From NCBI GenBank assembly GCA_023053575.1, contig JAKZAP010000017.1, positions 1,991,501-2,055,500 on the forward strand: DNA of 64,000 nucleotides. The letters run 5' to 3'. Made by a program: the position numbers and the translations under genes. Shown one piece after another: positions 47,101 to 59,100 of this stretch (positions are counted from its first letter, which is position 1; each line of letters opens with the position of its first letter). The notes below the pieces were generated by a model. That model saw nothing but the letters and a program-made list of their open reading frames with translations, had not been told where the DNA came from and searched no databases. The stretch comes from Branchinecta lynchi (taxonomy: Eukaryota; Arthropoda; Branchiopoda; Anostraca; Branchinectidae).

Positions 47101-50100
47101 TTTGTAGAAATCGGTTTTTGCAGAAATTTGAGAAATCGGTCCGTTTTGTATCCAAATACGTCCATATTGCTAGAAATCTTTTCAAGCTCAAAACGTGTGT
47201 AAAATACGCTTGGATTTCAATATACGCTCGGATTTTACGCAGTGTGTAAATGGACCATAAGGCATTGTTCAAAAAAAAGCCCGGGCCCCACTACGGAGAC
47301 ACCTGTCCGTAATTCGGATTTACACCTTTTAAGACGTTTAGGACGCTCCTCTCTCATTGACTGTTCATAACAAATTAAAAGCGGAACACGGTTATAAAAT
47401 CTGGGATGGGTAGATCCATCTCCCGTTAAAGCTGACTGCGAATCATATCTGCCTGCGCTCAACTGATAATCACTACCTCCCCGTGCCGGGATTGGGTAAT
47501 TTGCGCGCCTGCTGCCTTTTTTGGATGTGGGAGACGTTTTAGAACGCCCCTCTCTCATTGGCTGTTTATAACAAATTAAAAGCGGAACACGGTTATAAAA
47601 TCTGGGATAGATCAATCTCCCGTTTTCCCCGTCGAATGCCGCATTCATAAGAACCTTTTCAGTTTGTATTTGAACAAGGGTGTGTGTTCAGGTGTAAACA
47701 TCGCGAATAGCGCTATTCAATGTCTTGAACCTGTTTGAACAGTGCTTAAGACGTGCGAACAAACGATTAAAGCACAATGGACACTTCTAATGCTTTTCTT
47801 TGTATTAAATGCTTCACAAATAAACATTTCCGACTTCCTTTAGAAGGCGCTACGAAAATCGGCCGTTTTCTCGTTATCCCTTGTCTTTACCTCTCTGGCA
47901 TTTCGACGATCCAAATCTTAGAAGCTGGGATATCGTGGCAGGAAATTCAAGAAGTCCCAGCACTGCTTGATAGAAAAGGATATATTCGAGATGTCACCAA
48001 AGTCAAGCCGCAGATGCAGTTTACCTGATTATTCTAGTGTTTCATCAGAAGTTCCATGGCTTAAAGAGCCTATTAAAAGTTTCCTTTTTGGAATAGTGTT
48101 GTGAAGCTTGATTAACTTGCCTTATAAAATGTACCAGAATATGCAATAAGCTTATAAAAAATAACATAGCTCCAAAAATCATTCAAAAACAAATAACCTA
48201 TTCAAATCTGAACTATACAAGCTGATTTATGCATAAAAATAAAGATCTACTAAGTATTATAAGAAACATCACTTTTATCTTTGTCCAAGCTAGTAAATTG
48301 AGCGTGTACTGGCCCAACAATTACGATTTGAAATATCACAGAGGGGAAACTGTTGAAAAAGCTGCTGATCTATGCGGGAAGCATTGTTCCTAGGTTGTTA
48401 CAGAGTGTGATTGGGGTAGTTTGATGTGCCCATTAAACTTTAAGATTTCGCGGCTGAATTAAAATAAAATCCTGGCAGGAATATTAGTCCCGACCCACCC
48501 AGCGACATCGATAAAAAGTAATTGTTCAGCTAATAGTGCGAACACGCGATCAGAATAGGGAGCTCCCGGACTGGAATTCCTGCCCGGATTTTTGGCAGCA
48601 TCATCACTTCCATATGGAAAAGTTGAATTTTTTTCAACTTGATTATGAGAATGCAGGAAATCCGGCCGGGAAATCCCCAGGGAAATCCTGGTGGCAAAAA
48701 TCCGGTCAGGAATTCCAGTCCGGGAGCTTCATATCCTGATTGTGTGTCCGCACTTTAAAGCTGACTGCGAATCATATCTGCCTGCGCTCAACTGATAATC
48801 ACTACCCCCTCCCCCCCCCGTGCCGGGATTGCATAATTTGCGCGCCTGCTGCCTTTCTTGGATGTGGGAGCCGTGGCTCAGGCTCCCTCTCCAGAATCGA
48901 ACCCTGATTCCCCGTTACCCGTTGCAACCATGGTAGGCGCATAACCTACCATCGACAGTTAATGAATTAATGAATGAATGTATCTTTTTATTAGCCCACT
49001 TCTATAAAATAGAAATAGTGCATTACATACAGAAAAGAAAGAAACAGAACTTAGATTAGGATACAAATTTACACTTCGAACAGATTACACTTCAAACAAA
49101 CGAACAAGACCGTGATGCGGAGAAAATGCGTCGACCGACAGATTCCTTTGCAGCTAGTCAAGTTTAACAGTTATATTAGTTACTGAAAATTTATTTACCA
49201 TTTTTCGATTTTTATACCAAATTGGCATGTAAAGCTGATACATCCTTTTTCTTTAGCAGGGGGTAAAGTCCAGAAAGGTAAAGGACCGAGTGGTCTCAGT
49301 AAGTGGCGTAGAGCTTATATAAGGCTATAAGGCAGATATTTGAAAGATGCGTCACCGGTGCTAGACCATGCGATCGGTACAAAGTTATTCAGAGTCACCA
49401 AGCAACGAACCGAAGTCCGATCGGTTTTGATTTAATAAATCCTCCCTTCCGTAAGTTCGGGGCTATTCCAGTTGGTTCTTGTATCTTCTTGGCAATAGTA
49501 TTTGGGCCCTTCTTGGCATAAGAAGAAGAAGTGAGAAAGTATCACTAGAACAGGAGAAAATATTGCTCAGCTGACGTATCCGTAGTCCGACGGTTAAATC
49601 CACGTTCAACTTTATAATGAAGAATTACGAAGTATCACTGAAACTAACCAGCAAGAAACTTTCTAACTTCTGGCACTGTATGATCCGTCAACCTTACGTA
49701 CAGATTGGGCAGAAGAGCAGTTCAGACTTCGACGAGGAACAGGACTTCTCCGACAAATCTGCTTACGAAATTGCGAAAGCTCTTGACACCGGTCTAAAAA
49801 AACGACCGATATCATCTTCTTTACGTCCGCTTTTAAGATAGCACGGTAAGATACGTGGTGTCTGAATATCAGTTTAGTGCAAATCATACACTATAAACTA
49901 ACTACACCCTAAGTGAGCACTGCCCGTAACGGGTGACAGTATTCATTCATTTGTCAAGAAAAGAAATACAAGGAAAAAGAAAAGAAAACAAACGTACATT
50001 AATAAAACAAAACATAGAGAACTATCAGTAGAAAAAGTCAGGATTCTAATTCGATATTTTCCAACAAGAAACTTTTAATCTTACTATTGAACTCTTATAT

Positions 50101-53100
50101 GCTATTGGCATTTTTCAAGGTATTTGGCAGATAATTCCGTATTTTTGGACCGGTAAATTTAAAACCAGATGATGTGAGACGTCTCGTTTCTGTAACTAGT
50201 TCCGATGCGTGTCGAGTATCATGTTGGCGAATTTCATCATTCCTTCGAAAAACCGAAGGAATTATCATACTACGGAAATAGCAAAGACGACTTCAGACCG
50301 TGGTATCAATACCATGTTATCTGTAAAAACGCAACTAATATGTTATATCCTAATAGGCAGCTTCGACGAGTCAATGCTTCGACATTTTGGGTTCGTCCGA
50401 TTCGACACCATAAGTGCCTCCGAGGCTGTCCGGACAGTTGCCCCCGAAGTTCTCCTCATCCTCTGCGGACTTGCCATCTGGTTTCTACTTTGGAAACTGC
50501 AACAGTTTCTGGAGGCCGAAGAAAAGAAGGTAACGCCGCCGTCAGAGAATAAAGAAGATGACAGCACGGGTACCGAGGAAGATGATGAGTTTGAACGAAT
50601 TGAGAGGGAGGAAAAGATGAAACGAGTAGGTAAGTTGCAGGAGGATTTTTCGTATTTCGCCGTTCCTTGGGGACTCCTCGAGAAGTCAAGGTGAACCGCA
50701 AGAACTGGGGTGGGGGGTCACTTCCTGGAGACGAGGAATGGAAGAATTGCTTTGTACTATTATTAGTAGGCTACCCTTTAATCCGGAAAAAAAAACGAAA
50801 ATCTAGATTGACTACAGTCAATAAAATTAAAGGAAGGATTATTTCCGGATTTTTTTTTCCGGCTATAGCCCACACAAGAACACAAACAAAAACAAAACGA
50901 ACATTGCCCTATCCACCTGGGAGAAAAAAAAATCATTTTGCAGCTACCAGTAACCAGATTGGTACTGCTAACTGCGTAAATGAGGTACCCACACCCTCGA
51001 TATGACTTTCCACAATAGCTGCGTTCTTTGTCACGGGAGTTGTCACCGGTGGTCTCCGGTTATTCTTATAAATTTCAGTTCAGTTCAATTTATTTTCAAA
51101 TTTTCGCAGACGGACGAAGATTGAATTTCTTCCGTCATGTATAACTTAACAATTAACTAATGTTAAAACAACTATAACTAATGTTATTCATGTTATTAAT
51201 GTTATTCATTATTTGCACCCACTAGCCTACTTACCAGTCTTATAACCCTTTATTGAACTAACCGGTGTCCGGTTTTACCTCGCCGGTGCGACTAACCAGA
51301 CCTGCTCGGGAGCTCGGCTTTACCGAAAAGTTAGCAAGTTTTCGTCAAAATTTCGTGGTTTCGCGCATAACCCAGAATTTAGGCCGTTTTTGCGCTCACC
51401 GGTAACTACACTGTAAAATGTATCTCCGAGTAAGGATTAAAGTTAACTGCAGTATTTGCTACTGGGATTAATCTTATCTCTACTGGGATTAGGTTGACCC
51501 GAACAAGAGAGAATCTTACCTCAATAGAGACAAGATTAATCCCAGTAGTAAATCCTGCAAGATTTTTTTTATTAGCTGCGTTTTTTGGTCACGGGAGTTC
51601 TGACCGGTGGTCTCCTGTTTTTCTTAGAAGCCGTTTTTGCATGGACCGCTGACTACGCACCAGTCTTATAACCCGTTTTTGAATTAACCGGTGACCGTTT
51701 TTACCACACCGGTGCGGACTAACCAGAACCTGCTCGGGAGCCCGGCTTTACCAAGGAGTCAGCAAGTTTTCGTCGCGTAGAAAAACTGGGGAGGGGGAGG
51801 GGGAATAGTTGCGTCGCGTAGAAAAACCGGGCACTGGTGACGAAACACCAGAGCCTCGTTTTTGTTGGAATAGCGCTGCCGCATCGCTGCTGCAGCACTT
51901 CTTTGCTTTTGCACAATATGCGTTTTTGGATTCACTTTCTTCTTGGTTGAAGCGGCAGCGCCGGCAGCACTGCAGCATCTTGCAGGGAAGCACGGACTTG
52001 GTCGGTGAGCAAGTCCGCGATTCTCAAGAAGCGCTGCCGTCTTCCTCGGAAGCACTGCAGCGTAAAAACGGATGCGGGAAGAATCAGTCCGGATTCGACC
52101 GAGAAGTTGACCTGCAGCATGCAACAAAAACGAGGGTCAGAGACAGCCCGTAGTGCAACGAACGCAGCTAATAATTATTTGAAACTGGGGAACGGTCTTT
52201 GGATCCTGCGAACCACCTCCGTAAAATCAGGCACTGTGGCACCAGAAAACATTTCCGTAGCGCTACACCAAGATGGTGAAGAATGTAGGAGTCGGAAAGA
52301 ATTGTTTTAACACACACGCTTCGTAGTAAAGGCCTTAGTTGCATGTGAAGAGTAAGTAAGTAAGAGTATTTATAACCCACAAAATGTTTTACAACATAAG
52401 AGTGTGGAGTAGAAGAGATAAATAGAAATAAAAAGAAAAGAACAAAAGACAACAAGAAAATAACATACAAACAGACGATATGCATCATAGATCAGCCAAA
52501 AAGTCTAATCAGTCGGTCATGCAGCAACAGACGTAGACAGAAGAGATCATGCAAATACCGTACAGACAAGCACAACGATTCCGAAACAGAACATTCTTAA
52601 CTTCGGTAGGGCAACTGCTGAATCGCCTTATTAACGTACTTGCTCTTATGCAGTCAGATTTATACAAGTGTTTTTAAGGTGACAATCATCAATCGCTAGG
52701 GAATAGTTTTTTTGCAGATACCATGGTATCTGATACCACGGTCTAAAGGCGCTTTTGCAGTTATCGGGGTATCTGCGAACGTAGTAACTGATCGTGGTAT
52801 CTGGAAAAGTCGTCTCACTTTCATCATTACCAATAATAGAGACTATAATAGAATATTTTTAAATTTGATGAGAAATAAGTTTGAACTTAGTAATGTAACT
52901 GTATATAGTTATTTTTTCAGGGATGACTTCGGAAAGTGCATTTTCGGCAATAATGTAACTGTATATAGTTTTTCTTCAGGGATGACTTCGAAAAGGGCAT
53001 TTTCGGCAATTGTCGTTTTTGCAGAGCAACCGTGGTATCCGATACTACGGTAACTGCAAAAACGACTTATTGCAAATCCAGTTATCGTGTTAATAGATAC

Positions 53101-56100
53101 CATGGTAGAAGGGTCTTGACGGATTATATAGAATATGGGCTGATGGGCGAATTTATCTCAACTCGCAAGCAGTTTATTTAAAACTGACACACCTGTCGCT
53201 AGTAGAATGAATGAATGAATGAATCTTTTTATTAACCCACTTCTATAATATAGAGATAGTGGAGTACATAGAGAAAAGAAAGAAACACAACTTAAATTAG
53301 GATACAAATTTACACTTCGAACAGATTACACTTCATACAAACCGTGATACGGAGAAAACGCCGTGACCGACGAATTCCTATGCAGCTCGTCAGGTGTAAC
53401 AGTTACATTAGTTACTGAAAATCTATTTATCATTTTTCGATTTTTATATCAAATTGGCAAGAAGAGGAGGAATTTACAGTAGCGGAAGTATGCTATTCGA
53501 ATAGCTGCTACATCCTTTTTTCTAACAGGGGTAAAGTCCAGAATGGTAAAGGACCGAGTGGTCGCAGTAAGTGGCGTAGAGCTTAGAACTAGATCATCTG
53601 AAAAACTTGGGTTATTATAACCAACTCTTCTAATACGGCAACCATAGCGTGACGCTTTCAGACGAAGGTTTAGCTCACCTACATACAACGTATAAGAGAG
53701 AGAGAGAGAGAGATAGGTTTTTTTACACAACATCGTAGCTGACAGCTAATTTGCGTTGCTTCACTATGCTAAATAACAACCTAACACAAAAAAAAAACAA
53801 AAAAAGAAGAAAATATCACTCGGCTTTGTTTAGCAGATCCGTAAAAAAAGGTACAAACGAATTTGCGTGGCGGTTCGTTCGCGAAGCTACTGGAACCAGT
53901 TTATTTTGGTGACGCGTACGGTTGTTGGGCGGTGCAGTGGGTGGTAAGGTGTCTCGATGCTGGGGTTTGGAGAGAAGAAACTTCCCAAACCTCAGGATAA
54001 TCTGCTCGTATCTTTGGGCCAATGTGGGGAGATCGAGTTTAGCAAGCGCCTCGGCAAGCGCTTCACCATAAGATAGCTGTCGATCGCCAATAATAGTGAA
54101 CAAAGCCCGCTTTTGCACCGACTCAAGTTCTTGGATGAGGTATATAGTACGCAGTGCTGCAGGTCCCCACATGGGGCTTGCATATTCAAGAACTGGACGG
54201 ACGTATGTGAGATAAGCTAGCAAAAGGCACTGGATATCACAGCCAAATCTACGCATTGTACTTAAAGACTGCAGACATGCATTTCCGTTTTTGACAACAT
54301 TTTCAACGTGCAACGTATATAGTTAACGAATATAGATACACAGACAATACACCTCCTTGACTCACTCCGTTTTGCACCAAAAATTAGTTGATATCCCCAC
54401 AGCGAATCTTGAATGTCTGGGCTGGGAACCAATGAATCAGAAGATACCGTGGTATATGATATACGGTTGCTCTGCGAAACCGACAACTGCCGAAACTGCG
54501 CTTTTCGAAGTCATCCCGAAAGAAAAACAGATATTCAGTTACATCACTAAGTGCCAAACTTCTTCCCACCAATTTGACAAAAATTGATGAAAGTGAGATG
54601 ACTTTTTCAGATACCACGACCAGTTACCACGGTCGGAGCGTGGTATCTGGATATCTGTCGCCAGGATAACTGCCCAGATACCGCGATAACTGCAAAAACG
54701 CCTTTTGACCGTTGTATCAGATACCATGGTATCTGCAAAAACGCAACTATGGGATACCTCTTAAAATCAGTTTTTTTAATCAAGATTAAAAGTTAACTGA
54801 AAAGTCAGCTTATTTTTACATCTGATATTTGAATGCCCTGAAACATTTTGACCCATCTATGGATTTTGTATTTTTCACCCCAGGCTCTAGTAATGATGTT
54901 AAGAATGTTTGCTGATTGCAAGAGAACCCAAAATTCATCCAGACGCGGAGACTTTGAATTTGAAAACAAGCCTGCATTTGCAGGATCAAAGACGCTAAGA
55001 GCGACAAGGAGCGTGTTCCACCCTTCTAGCAATAGTTACTATTAGTTACTATTTCCTTTCCATCCTCACGAAAAGTTACTACGCTGACCGTTTCAACCTT
55101 CTCGGAATAGTAACTAGTAGTTACTATTTGCTTACCATGCTCAGGAGCGTAGTAGCTACGCATCTCTGCAACGTGATTGGTCGGATTCGCCCGTGGCGTG
55201 ATATCCTGCTAGAAAATAGAAAAATCGTTCCATCCTTGACGGTAAAAAGCCAGAATTCATGACGTCATGCGTAGTGTAGGGTGGAACACACTCAAGGTGC
55301 AGGAGAATGCTTTCTTGCAAGGAGTCTGCCATTTTATTGTATTTTTCGGCAATGGCGTACCTTTGTATTTGGTAAATATTTCATGCGTAGAGGGACATGC
55401 GCACAGAGGTACCACAAATCCGAAAGATGAAGTTCATTCGACGAAATCCATTATCTCTTGCAGCGGACGAACGGAGTAGCGCATATTTATCGGGTTTTCG
55501 GGCTTATTTAAGTGAATACATGATGTGTAGCTACACTGTACAAAGTTTTTCGGTTTCCGTATAAAGATTAAAGTTAACGGTAGTATTTGCTACTCGGATT
55601 ACTCTTATCTCTACGCAGATAAGATTATTATCTGCGTAGATGAATCTGAGTAGCAACTTTAACTCAGTCGAAGGCTTTTCGGTACACTGCAAAAAGTTTC
55701 TCCGAGTAAAGATTAAGGTTTACTTCAGTATTTGTTACTGGGATTAACCTTATCTCTACTGGGATAAGGCTAAACCGAACTAGAGATAATCGTATCTCAG
55801 TAGAGACAGGATTAATCCCAGTAGTCAATATTTTTTTATAGATATTTTTTTTTACAGTGTAGTCAGTGAAACATGCAGAAATATATTCAAATTTAAATAT
55901 TCAAATTCCAGCAATATTCTGTGACATATTTAAAAATACAAAGTGTGTATTTTTAAAAATAAAAATACTTCATGATAAAACTAGGAAGCTGGACGGATAA
56001 GTCGACGTTTATAAACAAACTGATGCTTCGACGATTTTTCTTTAAACAGCTAATGTGATAGTCGATTATGGGGTAAGAAGACATGCTGAGCACGATGGTG

Positions 56101-59100
56101 AAAATGATTTTCTCGCCGGAGAAGTAGTTCGTCCGGAATCCGGCCAAAACCGGAAAGTTTGCTAAAAGTAAAAGTTTCATTTGAAGTTGATTAAATGTTT
56201 GATTTAGGGGTAAGTAGACATGCTGAACACGATGGTGAAAAACATTTTCTCGCTGGACAAGTAGTTCGTCCGGAATCCGGCAAAAGCCGGAAAGTTGGTT
56301 AGAAGTAAAAGTTTCATTTGAAGTTGATTGAATGTTTGATTTAGGGGTAAGAAGATATGCTGAACACGATGGTGAAAACCATTTTCTCGCCGGAAAACTA
56401 GTTCGCCTGGAATCCGGCTAAAGAAGGAAAATATATCAAAAGCAAAAGTTTTATCTGAAGTTGATTAGATGTTAGATTTAGGGGTAAGAAGAGACGCTGA
56501 GTCTGTATATGACAATCTTTATTTGCCCGGACATATAATTAGTCCGGAATCCGGTTGCACCCGCATTTTTTTTCAAAGTTTTATTTTATGTTGATTAGAT
56601 GTTCTTTATAGGGATAAGGAGATACGCTGGATTCGTTTCTGAATTTTCTTTTTTTGCTGGCCTAGTAGTGCGCTCGGAATTCGGGCGAAACCGCAAAGTT
56701 GGCAGAAGTAAAGCAGGAAGTTTCAGTCAGTATCCTCAAAATAGATATGGCCTATATAGGTATAGTTTGATAGATAGATGGAATATCTGAACTCGGTTTT
56801 CTTTGATGATTAGCCTGGCGAAGACTGGATCTGGCGAAGACAAGACCCAGTTGTCTGGATCAAGTCTTAGATTTTTGGGATCCCATCGACGCCTTTGGTC
56901 TTGTTACTCAGAGAGTTAAGACGCTTTCACATTGACGCGTCGTTGTGATGCGCTGCGTATGCGTTTATCTTGCGCTGTGTACAGGCTGCGCAGTGCCGTC
57001 TTTACCCTTAGGCCAGTTAGGCCGGTGCTGGGGGCCAGGGGAAAAGAGAGGCCAAGCGGCCGGTACATTGCTGAGAAATCAGGCTATTTATTTTTATTTA
57101 TATAACCAGCTGAAAATACAGAATAGCGGAGATAAACAATGAAAAAGAACACAAAACAATAAAAAACACTAAACTTCACTACAGAAGAAGGGACAAGTCG
57201 TAATTCCTTCTTCTTTAGAATCCAGGCTACGCAAACTCGTCCTTGACGTCACTGAAATATTTTTCAGATGTGAGCATACTTTGGCTCGACCACCAATAGT
57301 GTGTGCTAATGGTTTGACGGTTTTGTGTTTGTTTTTCACACGTGTTTCACACGTGCGCGACAAGGTTTCACGCTCATGTGTATTTACGTTTCCCTTTCTC
57401 GGTTTCATATGCTGAATGCTCGTTTCTTTCATCATTCTTCATCGATAGTAGGTTTCTCCAGTTTGTCTTCAGAAACTTTAATTTTTCACCGACAAATCTG
57501 ATGCGCATACGTCGACGCAACGTAAGAATAGAACTTGGTTCTGTTCTTACGTTGCGTTTTATTTGTCTTCCTAAGCTCTGCATGGCGTCACCGAAAGTGC
57601 GACGCAGAGGTTGCGTTGCTCAGTGTGAAAGCCTCAAGAGGCGTTATTAGCCAAAATGTTTTTTTTTTTTGGGGGGGGGGGGGGGCAAGGCATTTACCGA
57701 CTGGCTTGTAATTTTTACCGACTGTTCTTGCAGAAAAAACGACTGTTTTCAAGAAAAAAAACGACAGTTTAAAAAAAATGACTGATTTTCAGAAATACAG
57801 ACCAATTTGCGGAAGAAACGACTGTTTTCGTTTAAAAATTAACTGTTTTGACGAAACTCGATCGGCAGACATCATTCGGGGGGGGGGGGGGGACGACTTC
57901 GCGGGAGGGGACAGACCCCATAATATAGCAACCACCATTTTGAGAAGAAAAAAACGAGTCCGACATGAAAATATCTTTCGCGACAAAAATGGCTTATTTC
58001 TTTTTTTCTAGCTCCATTCGCCGTGATGTTCGCTCAAGTATGGGTCTCTTGTCTCCGACCCTCTGTCCTCAACACTCCACACTTCCTCCTCCTCCTTGCC
58101 AGTGTCACCTGGTGGGCATACGGGAAACCATTCGGAAAACCCTACGGCTGGTTGGCAAAGGTTTTGATGGTTTATGCGGAGATACATCTAGTGTTACTGT
58201 TGGGTTACCAAATGCAGTATTCACAGTTTATGGTGCCTCCGGAAGGACTGTCAGCAAGGTGAGTGATTATAAGTGTCATACAAACTTTGACAGACTAATA
58301 CTACTTTATTTTCACTATACGCTACAAAGTCATACTAACTAAAATCAAAATCACAAGTCACACTAAAGCATGGGCACTTATTTACATTTTACATGATTAA
58401 CATATTCCCGAAACTACTTAATATTTTCATTTATTTAAACAATGTTAATACCACTGTAATGAAAAAACTAGTCCTGAGATTTAATTTTTGACACGGACGC
58501 TGTTTTTGCTGCACGATTGGGGTCGTCGTCGTTTTCGTAAAAAATGTGTTTTTTTTTCACCGAAAAATTTGAAGGTAATTTACTTTAATAAGATATTTAT
58601 AGTCGTTAGAAGCTTCAGTTATATATTACAGGTTTGTTTCCTTCCCCGACGTTCACCCAGAGGATTGACAGCCTGACGAGGACCCTTGCCAAGAAGGGCC
58701 GAAATATCGCTGATGAAGAATCGTAGCTGAAGTATATTCATTGTAAACATTGTTTGAATAAATGTTTCAAAGTCAGCTTGGGCTCAAAGAGTAAATATTT
58801 ACATTGACCCTTCCTAAACTTGAACTTACAACCCTCATTGGACTTGAATATACTGGCAACCTTATTTACAAACTGAATATTTACAACTAATTATTTTAAT
58901 ACAAGAATAAGGGCTGAAGCCAAGCTGACCATTCATTACGAAAGAAATAGAAAACCGTGATTTTCGGTGTTTTTTCTTGATCAGCTAGTTATCCCTCTTA
59001 AGATAATGTGCGAGGGATAAATATAAATTCGGATATTTCGGTTGCACCTCCGGCAAACCGTCCTCAGCGAAATAATCAAAACTAAATCATAAGATCCAAC

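Noticed and set aside
51719..52310. Cluster of ORFs above 100 residues on both strands
   Set aside because: GC-rich foldback of family F-like type; both strands are open because of complementary arms.
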